From Luteimonas sp. S4-F44 (lineage in GTDB: Bacteria > Pseudomonadota > Gammaproteobacteria > Xanthomonadales > Xanthomonadaceae): DNA of 64,000 nucleotides. Both the position numbers and the translations under genes were made by a program. The notes beneath the pieces are model-generated. The model made no database searches. It was not told the DNA's origin and worked only from the letters and a program-made list of their open reading frames with translations. Below, piece by piece: positions 18,658-30,837 of the stretch. Every line of letters begins with the position of its first letter. Position 1 is the stretch's first letter. The stretch is from positions 620,001-684,000 of the forward strand of contig NZ_CP093340.1 in assembly GCF_022637415.1 (NCBI RefSeq). The letters are read 5' to 3'.

Positions 18658-18682
18658 TGGGGAAACCTGGGATTTTGTGGTT
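18658..18682 (+). promoter_or_regulatory. MraZ-binding repeats
   Basis: Three direct repeats, TGGGG, TGGGA and TGGTT, begin at 18658, 18668 and 18678, each separated by 5 nt, i.e. one helical turn apart. This is the operator layout known for E. coli MraZ (TGGGN repeats spaced by 5). They overlap the predicted transcription start, so MraZ binding would repress its own operon. Confidence 0.75.
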
Positions 18683-18731
18683 TTCCGGCGCACAAGCCCG
18701 CCGAAGACGGGCGCCACGAGGTAGGACGGAC

Positions 18732-19181
18732 GTGTTCCAGGGCGAAACCGCCATCACCATCGACGACAAGGGCCGACTGGCGATCCCCACCGCCTATCGG
18801 GACGTCGTCGCGCGTGAGTGCGACAACCGCCTGGTGCTGACCTACAACCCCTTCGACGCCGGCAGCCTCTATCTCTACCCGTACAAGGTGTGGGAAGGCG
18901 TCCGCGACAAGATCAACGCGTTGCCGCGCACCCGCTCCACCAACCGCACCCTCCAGCTCAAGCTGGTCGGCGCGGCGATGGTCGTCGAGCCCGACGGCAA
19001 CGGCCGCATCAGCATCCCCGCCAGCCAACGCACGACCGTCGGCATCGAGCGCAAGGCGGTGCTGGTGGGCATGGGGGACAAATTCGAACTCTGGAGCGAG
19101 CAGGCGCACCAGGCCCAGATCCGGCAGACGCTCAGCGACGCGGATATGGACGGTGACGACCTGGTCGGACTGCAGTTGTGA
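18732..19181 (+). CDS. mraZ: Transcriptional regulator MraZ
   Basis: A 149-residue SpoVT/AbrB-fold regulator, first gene of the dcw cluster. Two tandem ~40-residue MraZ repeats are visible: '[24 protein letters not shown]' near the N-terminus and '[18 protein letters not shown]' from ~residue 80, each with the DxxGR motif. The start is GTG 18732, preceded by AGGA; the longer frame from 18657 would overlap the operator and adds unconserved residues. It likely forms octameric or larger rings binding the triple repeat at 18658-18682 and so autoregulates. Its stop overlaps rsmH by 4 nt. Confidence 0.95.
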   Translation: MFQGETAITIDDKGRLAIPTAYRDVVARECDNRLVLTYNPFDAGSLYLYPYKVWEGVRDKINALPRTRSTNRTLQLKLVGAAMVVEPDGNGRISIPASQRTTVGIERKAVLVGMGDKFELWSEQAHQAQIRQTLSDADMDGDDLVGLQL

Positions 19182-20155
19182 CGGGTGGTGGTGCGGATGC
19201 CACGTCCGGCCACCTCCCGGTGTTGTATGCGCAAGTCCTCGAAGGCCTGCGCGTACGTGAAGACGGGCGGTACCTGGACGGCACGTTCGGACGCGGTGGT
19301 CACGCCGGCGGCGTCTTGGAACGCCTTGGCCCCGGAGGTCGACTGCTGCTGATGGACAAGGATCCCGACGCGATCGCAGTGGCCCAGGCGCGCTTCGGCG
19401 CCGACGCGCGCGTGGCCATCCGCCGCGGCAGCTTCGCGGCGCTGTCCAATTGGGACGCCGTCGCGCAGGCACCGCTCGACGGCGTGCTGTTCGACCTGGG
19501 CGTGTCATCGCCGCAGCTCGACGTTGCCGATCGCGGCTTCAGCTTCGGCAAGGACGGCCCGCTGGACATGCGCATGGATCCCGACACGGGCGAAAGCGCC
19601 GCGCAGTGGCTGGCGCACGCCGCCGAGTCGGAGATCGCCGACGTGCTGTGGACCTACGGCGAGGAGCGCATGAGCCGGCGCATCGCGCGCGCGATCGTCG
19701 CCCGGCGCACACAGATGCCGTTCGAGCGCACCGCGGACCTGGCGGCGGTCATCGCCGCGAACGTGCCGCGCGCCAAGCCCCAGCGCGGCCAGCGCGAGAC
19801 CCATCCGGCGACGCGGTCGTTCCAGGCGATCCGGATCCACGTCAATCGCGAGTTGGCCGATCTCGAGACGGGCCTGGATGCCGCGCTCGACGCGCTGGCC
19901 CCGGGCGGGCGGCTGGCGGTGATCAGCTTCCATTCGCTCGAAGACCGCATCGTCAAGCGCTTCATCGCACGCCACGCCAAGGCGCCGGCCGGCAATCGCC
20001 GCCTGCCCGAAGCGCAGGCCTTCGTGCCGGCGCTGCGCATCGTCGCCGATGCCACCAAGGCCGACGCCGCCGAGCTGCACGACAACCCGCGCGCGCGCAG
20101 CGCCGTGCTGCGCGTGGCCGAGAAACTGCCGATCGTGCACGGGGAGGCCGCATGA
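19178..20155 (+). CDS. rsmH: 16S rRNA (cytosine1402-N4)-methyltransferase
   Basis: A 325-residue SAM-dependent methyltransferase (formerly MraW) that modifies C1402 of 16S rRNA at N4; its partner RsmI is encoded at 15.9 kb. '[13 protein letters not shown]', the SAM loop '[14 protein letters not shown]', '[10 protein letters not shown]' and '[14 protein letters not shown]' are family signatures. Start is GTG 19178, overlapping the mraZ stop. It is a little longer than E. coli RsmH (313). The stop overlaps ftsL by 4 nt. Confidence 0.97.
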   Translation: MTGGGADATSGHLPVLYAQVLEGLRVREDGRYLDGTFGRGGHAGGVLERLGPGGRLLLMDKDPDAIAVAQARFGADARVAIRRGSFAALSNWDAVAQAPLDGVLFDLGVSSPQLDVADRGFSFGKDGPLDMRMDPDTGESAAQWLAHAAESEIADVLWTYGEERMSRRIARAIVARRTQMPFERTADLAAVIAANVPRAKPQRGQRETHPATRSFQAIRIHVNRELADLETGLDAALDALAPGGRLAVISFHSLEDRIVKRFIARHAKAPAGNRRLPEAQAFVPALRIVADATKADAAELHDNPRARSAVLRVAEKLPIVHGEAA

Positions 20156-20421
20156 AGCTGCGCCACCTCGTCGTCGCCCTGCTGCTGGCTGCCAACGTGA
20201 TCACCGCGATCGGCGTGGTGCACGCGCGTCACGACTACCGCCAGCTGTACATCCAGCTGACCCGGCTCGAGCGCGCGCGCGACGAGCTCAACGTCGATTT
20301 CGGCCGCCTGCAGCTCGAGCAGGCCACCTGGGCGATGAGCAACCGCGTCGACCAGGTCGCGCGCGAGCGCCTGGGCATGCGCTTTCCCGAGACCGCCGAA
20401 ATCGTGGTGGTGCGGCCATGA
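20152..20421 (+). CDS. ftsL: Cell division protein FtsL
   Basis: An 89-residue bitopic inner-membrane protein. One transmembrane helix lies at ~5-24 ('[20 protein letters not shown]'), followed by a periplasmic coiled coil '[28 protein letters not shown]' with heptad leucines, and '[12 protein letters not shown]' near the end. It joins FtsB and FtsQ in the divisome. It is shorter than E. coli FtsL (121), as is usual for Xanthomonadaceae. It overlaps both neighbours by 4 nt, and the frame continuing upstream to 19450 is a shadow of rsmH. Confidence 0.93.
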   Translation: MKLRHLVVALLLAANVITAIGVVHARHDYRQLYIQLTRLERARDELNVDFGRLQLEQATWAMSNRVDQVARERLGMRFPETAEIVVVRP

Positions 20422-22247
20422 AGCTCGGCAGGTTCATCAAGGCCGGCGACGGCCACGCCAAGAAGCCGCGCAAGCGCGCACAGTTCGATCTGCGCCTGCG
20501 GCTGATGCTGGTCGGCGGTGCGCTGGGCCTGGGCGCGGTGGCGCTGGTCGGCCGCGCGGTCGACCTGCAGCTGATCGACAACGCCTTCTATCAACAGAAG
20601 GCCGACGCGCGCTTCCGCCGCGAAATCCCGATCCCGGCCTCGCGCGGCATGATCACCGACCGCAACGGCGAGCCGCTGGCGATCTCCTCGCCGGTCGAAT
20701 CGCTGTGGATCAATCCGCAGGAACTGAGCAAGCACCCCGATCGCTTGCCCGAACTGGCCGAGGCGACCGGGCTGCCGCTTGAGGAGCTGTCGCGCGCGGT
20801 CTCGCAGCGGGCCGACAAGGAGTTCATGTACGTGCCGCGCCATCGCCGGATCAGTCCGTCGACGGCCAAGCGCGTGCTCGATCTCGGCATTCCGGGCGTG
20901 TTCTCGCAGCGCGAATACCGCCGCTTCTACCCGCAGGGCGAGGCGGTCTCGCACGTGCTCGGCTTCACCAACATCGACGATCGTGGCCAGGAGGGCATCG
21001 AGCTGGCGTTCGACGACTGGCTGACCGGCAAGCCCGGCGCGCAGAACGTCATCCGCGACCGGCACGGCCGCATCGTCGAGCACGTGAACCTGGTCCGCGC
21101 CGCCGAGCCGGGCAAGGACCTGGTGCTGAGCATCGACCGCCGTATCCAGTTCCTGGCCCATCGCGAGCTGCGGCGCGCGATCGAGGAAACCGGCGCCAGC
21201 GCCGGTTCGATCGTGATCCTCGAGGTCGCGACCGGCGAGGTGTTGGCGATGGCCAACCTGCCGACCTACAACAACAACCGCGTGACCGGCGAGAACCGCG
21301 ACGCCCACCGCAACCGCGCGGTGACCGACCTGCTCGAGCCGGGCTCGACGATGAAGCCGCTCACGATCGCCGCGGCGTTGGAGAAGGGCGTCATCACTCC
21401 GACCAGCACCTTCAATACCAGCCCGGGCTGGATTCCCAACGGACGCTTCAAGACCAGCGACTTCCGCAACTACGGCGTGCTCGATACCACCGGCATCATC
21501 ACCAAGAGTTCCAACGTGGGCTCGGCGATGGTCGTGCACAAGCTCGACAGCCAGTACTTCTATGACTTCGTGCGCAGCTTCGGCTACGGCCGCAGCACCG
21601 GCAGCGGCTTTCCCGGCGAGGCGGCCGGCCTGTTTCCGGAGCCGGCGCGCTGGAGCGGCACCAGCAAGCAGGGCATGTCCTACGGCTACGGCCTGTCGGT
21701 CACGCCGATGCAGATCGCGCATGCCTACGCCACATTGGGCAACCACGGCCGCGCGCTGCCGCCGACCTTCGTCAAGGGTGGCGCCGGTGAACCGCGCCAG
21801 GTGCTGTCGGCGAAGGTCGCCGACGAAGTGGTGCGGATGATGCAGACGGTCACCGAGCCGGGCGGCACCGGCACCCGCGCGGCGATCCTGGGCTACCACG
21901 TCGCCGGCAAGTCGGGCACCGCGCGCAAGGCCAGCGGCGGCGGTTACGCCCGCCGCTATCTCGCCTTCTTCGCCGGCCTGGTGCCGGTGGCCGATCCGCG
22001 CTTTGCGATGGTCGTGGTCATCGACGATCCCGACACCTCCAAGGGCGGCTCGACCTACGGCGGCGGCTATGTGTCCGCGCCCGTGTTCAAGCGGGTCATG
22101 GACGGCGCATTGCGGCTGATGGACGTGCCGCCCGACGACATCGAGACCTGGCTGGCCGCGCAGGCCGCCAACGAGGCCAAGCTGGCGCGTGAGCACGGGC
22201 GCACGCCGCCGGCCGCCGCGCAGACGACGACGGGGACGCCGCGATGA
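20418..22247 (+). CDS. ftsI: Peptidoglycan D,D-transpeptidase FtsI (PBP3)
   Basis: A 609-residue septal class B penicillin-binding protein. A cytoplasmic basic tail ([14 protein letters not shown]) precedes the transmembrane helix at ~33-52. The pedestal domain includes '[19 protein letters not shown]'. Transpeptidase motifs are complete: S310-T-M-K313 in 'EPGSTMKP', 'SSN' at 364-366 and 'KSGT' at 498-501. It cross-links peptidoglycan with FtsW at the septum and is the target of aztreonam-type beta-lactams. Upstream open frame to 20049 overlaps rsmH/ftsL and is not coding. It overlaps ftsL and murE by 4 nt. Confidence 0.97.
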   Translation: MKLGRFIKAGDGHAKKPRKRAQFDLRLRLMLVGGALGLGAVALVGRAVDLQLIDNAFYQQKADARFRREIPIPASRGMITDRNGEPLAISSPVESLWINPQELSKHPDRLPELAEATGLPLEELSRAVSQRADKEFMYVPRHRRISPSTAKRVLDLGIPGVFSQREYRRFYPQGEAVSHVLGFTNIDDRGQEGIELAFDDWLTGKPGAQNVIRDRHGRIVEHVNLVRAAEPGKDLVLSIDRRIQFLAHRELRRAIEETGASAGSIVILEVATGEVLAMANLPTYNNNRVTGENRDAHRNRAVTDLLEPGSTMKPLTIAAALEKGVITPTSTFNTSPGWIPNGRFKTSDFRNYGVLDTTGIITKSSNVGSAMVVHKLDSQYFYDFVRSFGYGRSTGSGFPGEAAGLFPEPARWSGTSKQGMSYGYGLSVTPMQIAHAYATLGNHGRALPPTFVKGGAGEPRQVLSAKVADEVVRMMQTVTEPGGTGTRAAILGYHVAGKSGTARKASGGGYARRYLAFFAGLVPVADPRFAMVVVIDDPDTSKGGSTYGGGYVSAPVFKRVMDGALRLMDVPPDDIETWLAAQAANEAKLAREHGRTPPAAAQTTTGTPR

Positions 22248-23734
22248 GCCGCGCGATGCCGTTGTCCGAACTGCTGCCCGACGTCGCCACGGTGCCGGCC
22301 GACACCGTCATCACCGGCTTGGTGCAGGACAGCCGTGCGCTGCGGCCGGGCGATGCCTTCGTCGCGATCGGCGGCTTCGGTACGCACGGCCTACATTTCG
22401 CCGCCCAGGCCAAGGCCGCAGGCGCCAGCGCGGTGCTGTTCGAGCCGCCGGTCCCGGCCGAGATCGAGACGCTGCCGGCCGATGCGATCGCCGTGACCGG
22501 CCTGCGCGATCGCATGGGCACGATGGCCGACACCTTTCACGGCCAGCCGTCGCGGGCGATGACGATGGTCGGCGTCACCGGCACCAGCGGCAAGACCTCC
22601 ACGGTGCAACTGCTGGCGCAGGCACTGGAGGTATCGGGCACGCGCGCCGGCACGATCGGCACGCTCGGCGCTGGCCTGCACGGCGCGGTGGCCCCCACCG
22701 GCTTCACCACGCCGCTGGTGCTGCAGACCCATGCGCTGCTGGCGCAACTGCGCGACGACGGCGCGCAGGCGGTGGCGATGGAAGTCAGCTCGCACGCGCT
22801 CGATCAGGGCCGTGTCGATGCCGTGCACTTCGATGTCGCGGTGTTCACCAACCTCACCCGCGACCACCTCGACTACCACGGCGACATGGCCGGCTACGGC
22901 GAGGCCAAGGCCAAGCTGTTCGTGCGCCCTGGCCTCAAGGCCGCGGTGATCAATGTCGACGATCCGTTCGGCGCAGCGCTGCCGGCGCGGCTCGATACCG
23001 CGGTGCGCGCGATCCGCGTCAGCGCCACCGGCGCGGCCGATGCCGACATCGCGGCCGCCGACGTCGCACTCGATGCCGACGGCATCGCGTTCTCGCTGCG
23101 CATCGGTGGCGAACGGCTGGCGGTGCGCTCGCCGCTGCTGGGCCGCTTCAACGTCGACAACCTGCTGGCCGTCGCCGGCGTGCTCGCCGCGCTCGGCCAG
23201 GCGCCGGCGCAGATCGTGCGCGCGCTCGGCGTGTTGCAGCCCATCGCCGGCCGCATGAACCGCTTTGGCGGCGGCGACACGCAGCCGCTGGTGGTCGTCG
23301 ACTATTCGCACAAGCCCGATCCGCTGCAGCAGGCGCTGCAGTCGCTGCGCGGTCATCTGCGCGGCCGATTGACCTGCGTGTTCGGCTGTGGCGGCGAACG
23401 CGACACCGGCAAGCGCGCGCAGATGGCAGCGATCGCCGAGGCCCATGCCGACCGGGTGATCGTCACCGACGACAATCCGCGCCGGGAGAATGGCGATGCC
23501 ATCGTCGCCGACATCCTCGCCGGCTTCGAACGTGCCGACACGGTCCGTGTGCAGCGCGACCGAGGCCGCGCGATCGCGCAGGCGATTGCCGAGGCCGTGC
23601 CCGGCGACATCGTGCTGATCGCCGGCAAGGGCCACGAGCCCTATCAGGAGATCGACGGCGTGCAGCATCCGTTCGACGACCGGCAGGTCGCGCAGGCGGC
23701 TCTGGCTGCGCGCGAGACGGAGGGCGCACGATGA
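22244..23734 (+). CDS. murE: UDP-MurNAc-L-Ala-D-Glu:meso-diaminopimelate ligase
   Basis: A 496-residue Mur ligase adding the third stem-peptide residue. The ATP loop is '[13 protein letters not shown]' (~residues 108-120), the central domain has '[13 protein letters not shown]' and '[15 protein letters not shown]', and the C-terminal domain carries 'DNPR' at 410-413, the specificity motif for meso-diaminopimelate rather than lysine. So the wall is of the DAP type, as in other Gram-negatives. It overlaps ftsI and murF by 4 nt each. Confidence 0.97.
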   Translation: MSRAMPLSELLPDVATVPADTVITGLVQDSRALRPGDAFVAIGGFGTHGLHFAAQAKAAGASAVLFEPPVPAEIETLPADAIAVTGLRDRMGTMADTFHGQPSRAMTMVGVTGTSGKTSTVQLLAQALEVSGTRAGTIGTLGAGLHGAVAPTGFTTPLVLQTHALLAQLRDDGAQAVAMEVSSHALDQGRVDAVHFDVAVFTNLTRDHLDYHGDMAGYGEAKAKLFVRPGLKAAVINVDDPFGAALPARLDTAVRAIRVSATGAADADIAAADVALDADGIAFSLRIGGERLAVRSPLLGRFNVDNLLAVAGVLAALGQAPAQIVRALGVLQPIAGRMNRFGGGDTQPLVVVDYSHKPDPLQQALQSLRGHLRGRLTCVFGCGGERDTGKRAQMAAIAEAHADRVIVTDDNPRRENGDAIVADILAGFERADTVRVQRDRGRAIAQAIAEAVPGDIVLIAGKGHEPYQEIDGVQHPFDDRQVAQAALAARETEGAR

Positions 23735-25161
23735 CGCCGCTGTCGCTTGCTCGCATCGCCGCGCTGGTCAACGGCCGCCTGCAGGGTGCCGACGACGACG
23801 GCGTGCAGATCGAGGCCGTGGTCACCGACACCCGCCGGCTCGATGCCGCGGACCCGCGTGCGCGCCTGTTCGTCGCGCTGCGCGGCGAGAACTTCGATGG
23901 GCACGCGCACGTCGCGCGCGCCGCCGAGCTGGGTGTGCGCGCCGCACTCGTCGCCCGCCCGCGCGATCTGGCACTGCCGCAGATCGTCGTCGCCGACCCG
24001 CAGGCAGCGCTCGGCGCGCTGGCCGCGGCCGTTCAGCGTGCACGCGTCGCGCAGGTCGTCGCGATCACCGGCAGCAATGGCAAGACCAGCGTCAAGCAGT
24101 TGACGGTCGAGATCCTGCGCCGGCATGCCGCGACCTGCTTCAACCCCGGCAACCTCAACAACGAGATCGGCCTGCCGCTGTCGATCCTCGATGCGCCCGA
24201 GGACGCGGCATTCGCCGTCTATGAAATGGGCGCCGGGCAGGCGGGCGACATCGCCTATCTGACGGCGATCGCGCGCCCGCGCATTGCCCTGGTCAACAAC
24301 GTCGCGCCGGCGCACCTGGAGCGCATGGGCAGCTTGCTGGGCATTGCCGACACCAAGGCCGCGGTCTACGACGCGCTCCCGGCTGACGGCACCGCCGTGA
24401 TCAATGCCGACGACGCGTTCGCGCCGTACTTCGCCCAGCGCGCCCATGGTCGCCGCTTGCTGCGCTTCGGCATCGAGGCCACGGCCGACGTGGTTGCCCG
24501 TGCCATTCGTCCCGACGAGGCCGGCACCCGCTTCCAAATGATCACGCCCGCTGGCGAGGCGCCGGTCGCGCTGCCGCTGGTCGGTCGCCACAACGTGCGC
24601 AATGCGCTCGCCGCGGCCGCGATCGCGCTGGCAGCCGGGGTGCCGTTGGCGACGATTGTCGAGGGGCTGGAAGCGGCGCAGGCGGTCTCCGGCCGATTGG
24701 CGCGTCATCGTCTGTCCAGCGGTGCGTCCTTGATCGACGACAGCTACAACGCCAATCCCGGTTCGCTGCACGCCGCGATCGACACCCTGGCGACCACGCC
24801 GGGCACGCGCTGGCTGGTGCTGGGCGACATGCGCGAGCTCGGCGCCGACGGCGCTGCGATGCATGCCCAGGCGGGGCTGCGCGCCAAAGCCGCCGGCATC
24901 GCTGCGCTCTACGCACTGGGCCCGTTGGCTGCGCACGCGGCCGATGCCTTCGGCGACGGCGCGCAGCGATTCGACACTCACGCCGCACTGGCCCAGGCCC
25001 TGATCCGCGACCTGGACGCGGCCAGCGCGACGCACGACACGCGGTCTTCCACGGACGACCGACCGGCCATCACGATCCTGGTCAAGGGATCGCGAGGCAG
25101 CGCGATGGACCGGACGGTCGCCGCGCTGCTCGACGCGCAAGGAACCCACGATGCTGCTTGA
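23731..25161 (+). CDS. murF: UDP-MurNAc-tripeptide:D-alanyl-D-alanine ligase
   Basis: A 476-residue Mur ligase completing the pentapeptide precursor in the cytosol. The ATP loop '[15 protein letters not shown]' lies at ~110-124, '[18 protein letters not shown]' and '[15 protein letters not shown]' mark the central domain, and '[17 protein letters not shown]' is the MurF-specific segment binding the substrate. A mildly acidic stretch '[19 protein letters not shown]' near ~430-450 is an insertion relative to E. coli MurF. ATG 23731 overlaps murE; its end overlaps mraY by 11 nt. The frame upstream to 22189 is a shadow. Confidence 0.96.
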   Translation: MTPLSLARIAALVNGRLQGADDDGVQIEAVVTDTRRLDAADPRARLFVALRGENFDGHAHVARAAELGVRAALVARPRDLALPQIVVADPQAALGALAAAVQRARVAQVVAITGSNGKTSVKQLTVEILRRHAATCFNPGNLNNEIGLPLSILDAPEDAAFAVYEMGAGQAGDIAYLTAIARPRIALVNNVAPAHLERMGSLLGIADTKAAVYDALPADGTAVINADDAFAPYFAQRAHGRRLLRFGIEATADVVARAIRPDEAGTRFQMITPAGEAPVALPLVGRHNVRNALAAAAIALAAGVPLATIVEGLEAAQAVSGRLARHRLSSGASLIDDSYNANPGSLHAAIDTLATTPGTRWLVLGDMRELGADGAAMHAQAGLRAKAAGIAALYALGPLAAHAADAFGDGAQRFDTHAALAQALIRDLDAASATHDTRSSTDDRPAITILVKGSRGSAMDRTVAALLDAQGTHDAA

Positions 25162-26236
25162 ACTCGCCCGCTGGCTGCAGGGGTTCGAGGACTTCTTCGG
25201 TCTGTTCGAATACCTCACCTTCCGCGGCATCCTGGCGGCGCTGACCTCGTTGTCGCTGTCGTTGTGGCTGGGCCCGGCGGTGATCCGCAAGCTGGCGCAG
25301 TACAAGGGCGGCCAGCCGATCCGCCAGGACGGCCCGCAGACGCACTTCTCCAAGGCCGGCACGCCGACGATGGGCGGTGCGCTGATCCTGATCACCGTGC
25401 TGGCGGCGGTGCTGCTGTGGGGCGACCTGCGCAACAAGTACGTGTGGCTGGTGATGGCGGTGATGGTCGCGTTCGGCGCGATCGGCTGGTACGACGACTG
25501 GATCAAGATCGTCCACCGCGATCCCAACGGTCTGAAATCCCGTTGGAAATACCTGTTGCAGTCGGTGTTCGGCCTCGCCGCCGGCCTGTATCTGTACCTG
25601 TACGCGGACGTGCCGACCGCGACCACGTTCTACCTGCCACTGTTCAAGTCGATCGCGCTGCCGCTGGCCGGCATCAGCTTCGTGGCGATCGCCTACTTCT
25701 GGATCGTCGGCTTCTCCAACGCGGTCAACCTCACCGACGGCCTCGACGGTCTGGCGATCATGCCCACGGTGCTGGTCGCCTGCGGCATGGGCGTGTTCGC
25801 CTACGCCTCGGGTAACGCGGTGTTCTCCAACTATCTGCAGATTCCGCAGGTGCCTGGCGCCGGCGAACTGGTGATCATCTGCGCGGCGATTGCCGGTGCA
25901 GGTCTGGGCTTTCTGTGGTTCAACACCTATCCGGCGATGGTGTTCATGGGCGACATCGGCGCGCTCGCGCTCGGCGCGGTGCTCGGCACGATGGCGGTGA
26001 TCGTGCGCCAGGAACTGGTGCTGGTGATCATGGGCGGCATCTTCGTCATCGAGACGCTGTCGGTGATGATCCAGGTGGCCAGCTTCAAGCTGACCGGCAA
26101 GCGCGTGTTCCGCATGGCGCCGATCCACCATCACTTCGAGCTCAAGGGTTGGCCCGAGCCGCGGGTGATTGTCCGCTTCTGGATCATCTCGGTGATCCTG
26201 GTCCTCGTCGGTCTCGCCACGTTGAAGGTGCGCTGA
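25151..26236 (+). CDS. mraY: Phospho-N-acetylmuramoyl-pentapeptide transferase
   Basis: A 361-residue polytopic membrane enzyme (ten helices) making lipid I from UDP-MurNAc-pentapeptide and undecaprenyl phosphate. Conserved loops: '[22 protein letters not shown]', 'GWYDDWIKI' (Asp pair), '[16 protein letters not shown]', 'GDIGALALG' and '[13 protein letters not shown]' with the three histidines. The start lies 11 nt inside murF, and the stop shares a base with the ftsW ATG (TGATG). In most relatives murD follows here; it does not. Confidence 0.97.
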   Translation: MLLELARWLQGFEDFFGLFEYLTFRGILAALTSLSLSLWLGPAVIRKLAQYKGGQPIRQDGPQTHFSKAGTPTMGGALILITVLAAVLLWGDLRNKYVWLVMAVMVAFGAIGWYDDWIKIVHRDPNGLKSRWKYLLQSVFGLAAGLYLYLYADVPTATTFYLPLFKSIALPLAGISFVAIAYFWIVGFSNAVNLTDGLDGLAIMPTVLVACGMGVFAYASGNAVFSNYLQIPQVPGAGELVIICAAIAGAGLGFLWFNTYPAMVFMGDIGALALGAVLGTMAVIVRQELVLVIMGGIFVIETLSVMIQVASFKLTGKRVFRMAPIHHHFELKGWPEPRVIVRFWIISVILVLVGLATLKVR

Positions 26237-27584
26237 TGGCCCGCGTCCACGACACCGCACTCCACGAGGCCCTTGGCGCCCGCCAGGCGACCCGGCTCGA
26301 TGACATCCACGGTCGGTTCGACCCGTGGCTGGTCGGCATCATGGTCGCGATCGCGACCCTGGGCGTGATCATGGTCGCGTCAAGTTCGATCGCGGTCGGC
26401 GAGGACATGGGCGTGGGGCGTTACTACTTCCTCAGCCGCCACTTCATGTTCATCGGCCTGGGGCTGGGCCTGGCGTTCGCGGTGATGCGTACCGAGCTCA
26501 AGACCATCGAGAAGTACGACCGCTTCGTGCTGTTGATGTGCGCGGGTCTGCTGCTGCTGGTGTTCGTGCCGGGACTGGGGCGTTCGGTCAACGGCGCGCA
26601 CCGCTGGATCAACCTGGGCATTTCCAACTTCCAGGTCGTCGAGGCGGTCAAGGTCATCTACATCGTCTGGCTGGCCAGCTACCTGGTGCGGTTCCGTGAT
26701 GAGGTCAACGCCACCTGGGGCGCGATGCTCAAGCCGATCGGCGTGGCCGTGGTGCTGGTCGGCCTGCTGCTGTTGCAGCCCGACTTCGGCTCGTCGATGC
26801 TGCTGCTGGGCGTGACCGCCGGCATGCTGGTGCTCGGCGGCGGCCATCTCAAGCGCATGATGCTGCCGGTGCTGCTGCTGCTGCCGGCGGTGGTCGCGGT
26901 CGCGATCATGGAGCCTTACCGGCTGCGCCGCATCACCTCGTTCATGAACCCCTGGGAAGACCAACTGGGCGCCGGCTACCAGCTCAGCAATGCGCTGATG
27001 GCGGTCGGTCGCGGCGAGTTCTCCGGCGTCGGCCTGGGCGCATCGGTGCAGAAGCTCTCCTACCTGCCCGAGGCGCATACCGACTTCATCTTCTCGGTGC
27101 TGGCCGAGGAACTTGGCTTCCTGGGCGTGTGCCTGGTCGTCGGCCTGTTCGTCGCGCTGGTCGGCCGCGCGCTGTGGGTGGGCCTGAAGTGCGTGGAGAT
27201 GCGCCGCCACTTCGCCGGCTACTGCGCATTCGGCGTCGCGCTGATGATCGGTTTGCAGAGTCTGGTCTCGATCGGCGTAAACCTCGGCCTGCTGCCGACC
27301 AAGGGCCTGACGTTGCCGCTGGTGTCCTCGGGCGGCTCGAGCGTGATGATGACCTGCGTCGCGTTCGGCCTGTTGCTGCGCGTGTCCTACGAACTCGATC
27401 GCGCCCAGCGCCAGGTCGCCCGGCTGCGCGGCGATGCTGTCACGCCGGCACCGGCACCGGCGCCGGCCGGCCCGGTGCCCCCCACCAATCAACCACCGCT
27501 GCCCGTGCCGCCGGCGACCGCCAAGCGCGGCACCAGCCGCCTGCAGCAGCGCGTCGAGCCGAGCTTCGGCGGCAGGAGCCACGC

Positions 27585-27588
<4 letters not shown>
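26236..27588 (+). CDS. ftsW: Septal peptidoglycan polymerase FtsW (SEDS)
   Basis: A 450-residue SEDS glycosyltransferase with ten predicted membrane segments, which polymerises lipid II with FtsI. Motifs: '[14 protein letters not shown]' and '[18 protein letters not shown]', '[41 protein letters not shown]' in short blocks, and '[12 protein letters not shown]'. The N-terminus (~residues 1-32) is cytoplasmic. The last ~50 residues form a Pro/Ala-rich tail beginning near '[14 protein letters not shown]', an extension not seen in E. coli FtsW. murG would normally follow, but the stop overlaps the murC ATG directly. Confidence 0.95.
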
Positions 27589-29029
<1,441 letters not shown>

Positions 29030-29033
<4 letters not shown>

Positions 29034-30004
29034 GCGCGATCCTGCCCGCGCCGCGCATCACCGATCCGGCCGCGTTCGGCCGGGTCGCCGTGCTGCTCGG
29101 CGGCCCCGGCTCGGAGCGTGAGGTCTCGCTGCAGTCCGGGCAGGGGGTGCTCGACGCGCTGCGCTCGCGCGGTGTCGATGCGCACGCGGTCGATGGCGTG
29201 CCCGCGCTCGCGCAGGCGATCGTCGCCGGCCGCTTCGATCGCGTCTTCAACATCCTGCATGGCGGCGATGGCGAGAACGGCGTGGTGCAGGGGCTGCTCG
29301 ACGCGTTCAATGTGCCCTATACCGGCTCGCGCGTGCTCGGCTCGGCGCTGACGATGGACAAGATCCGCACCAAGCAGGTGTGGCTGAGCCTGGGGCTGCC
29401 GACGCCGCGCTATCGCCGCATCGCGGCTGGTGAGGATGTGCATGCCGCGGCGCGCGAGCTCGGCCTGCCGGTCATCGTCAAGCCGTCGAAGGAAGGGTCG
29501 AGCGTCGGCGTCAGCCGGGTCTTCGCCGATGCCGATCTCGACGCCGCGGTCGCCCTGGCCGCGCGCTACCCGGGCGAACTGCTGATGGAAGAAATGATCG
29601 AGGGCGACGAGCTCACGGTCGGCATTCTCGATGCCGGCGAGGGCCCGCGCGCGCTGCCGTCGATCCGCATCGTGCCCAAAGGCGCCTGGTACGACTACGA
29701 GGCCAAGTACGTCTCCGACGACACCCGGTATCTGTGCCCGGGTCAGGACGGCGACGACGAGGTGCGGCTCGGCGCGTTGGCGGTCGAGGCGTTCGTCGCC
29801 GCGGGCTGCAGCGGCTGGGGCCGGGTTGATGTGATGCGCGATCGCGTCACCGGCGCGCTGCATCTGCTGGAAGTGAACACCGCACCGGGCATGACCAGCC
29901 ATTCGCTGGTGCCCAAGGCCGCCGCGCAGCTGGGCATGGACTATGCCGCGCTGTGCTGGTGCGTGCTCGAATCGACGCTGATGCCGGAGGCGGCCGCGCG
30001 ATGA
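29030..30004 (+). CDS. ddlB: D-alanine:D-alanine ligase
   Basis: A 324-residue ATP-grasp enzyme making D-Ala-D-Ala for MurF. Motifs in order: '[19 protein letters not shown]', '[18 protein letters not shown]', '[18 protein letters not shown]', '[14 protein letters not shown]', '[17 protein letters not shown]' and '[20 protein letters not shown]'. Glu, Ser and Tyr residues binding D-Ala and the omega loop with Tyr are all retained, so it makes D-Ala-D-Ala and not D-Ala-D-Lac. It overlaps murC and ftsQ by 4 nt each. Confidence 0.97.
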
Positions 30005-30837
30005 ACCAGGCGCTCGCCACCACGACGCGGATCCTGGCCTGGCTGCTGGCGCTGGCGCTGGTGGCATTGCCGGTCGTCGCCGTGATGCAGGGCTGGATCG
30101 GCGCCGAGCGCTGGCCGCTGCGCGTGCTCCGGATCAACGACGGGCTCGAGCAGGTCGATGTCGCCCGCGTGCGCGAAACGGTGCTGCCGCATGCGCAGCG
30201 TGGCTTCTTCGCGGTCGATCTGGCGCAGGCGCGGCGCGACGTCGCGCGCCTGCCCTGGGTCGCCGGGGTCGAGGTGCGCAAGCACTGGCCGGACGTGCTG
30301 GAAGTGCGCATCGGCGAGCATGTCCCGTTCGCACGCTGGGGCGAGGACCGGCTGTTGTCGACCCGCGGCCGGCTGTTCTCGGCCGAAGGGGTCGAGGTGC
30401 CGGACGCGATGCCGCGCTTCGATGGCCCCGATGCGCGCGCCAACGAGGTCGTTGCGCTCTACAACGAAGCGCGCGAGCTGTTCCGGCCTTCGGGTCAGCA
30501 GATCGAAGGTGTCGTGCTCGACGCGCGCGGCAGCTGGCTGATCCACCTGTCGAGCGGCACCGAGGTGTTGGTCGGCAGCCAGGAAGCGATACCGCGCCTG
30601 GCGCGCTTCGCCCGGATGCTGCCGCGCTTGGTCGCCAATCGCGGCGAGCCGCTGGCACGCGCCGACCTGCGCTACACCAACGGCTTCGCCCTGGTCTGGG
30701 GGACGCCGAGCGCCGACACCGGGGCCGCGGGCACCGCGTCGGCACCCGCAACCGGGGGATCGCCCGCATTAGCGCTTGGCGCGGCCGGCACATCCGGTCA
30801 TCACGACTCACGACTCACGACTCACGGCCTCTCATGA
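30001..30837 (+). CDS. ftsQ: Cell division protein FtsQ
   Basis: A 278-residue bitopic protein linking early and late divisome proteins. Transmembrane helix at ~12-32 ('[17 protein letters not shown]'), then the POTRA domain ('[24 protein letters not shown]', '[28 protein letters not shown]') and the beta domain that binds FtsB/L ('[13 protein letters not shown]'). The last ~45 residues are Ala/Gly/Ser-rich and end in a tract translated from three tandem ACGACTC repeats (30801-30821). It overlaps ddlB and ftsA by 4 nt. Confidence 0.94.
   Translation: MNQALATTTRILAWLLALALVALPVVAVMQGWIGAERWPLRVLRINDGLEQVDVARVRETVLPHAQRGFFAVDLAQARRDVARLPWVAGVEVRKHWPDVLEVRIGEHVPFARWGEDRLLSTRGRLFSAEGVEVPDAMPRFDGPDARANEVVALYNEARELFRPSGQQIEGVVLDARGSWLIHLSSGTEVLVGSQEAIPRLARFARMLPRLVANRGEPLARADLRYTNGFALVWGTPSADTGAAGTASAPATGGSPALALGAAGTSGHHDSRLTTHGLS

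Noticed and set aside
22189..25161. A 990-codon open frame spanning murE and murF
   Set aside because: Only the part from 23731 is murF; the upstream part is a GC-rich shadow of murE with arginine/alanine-rich nonsense composition.
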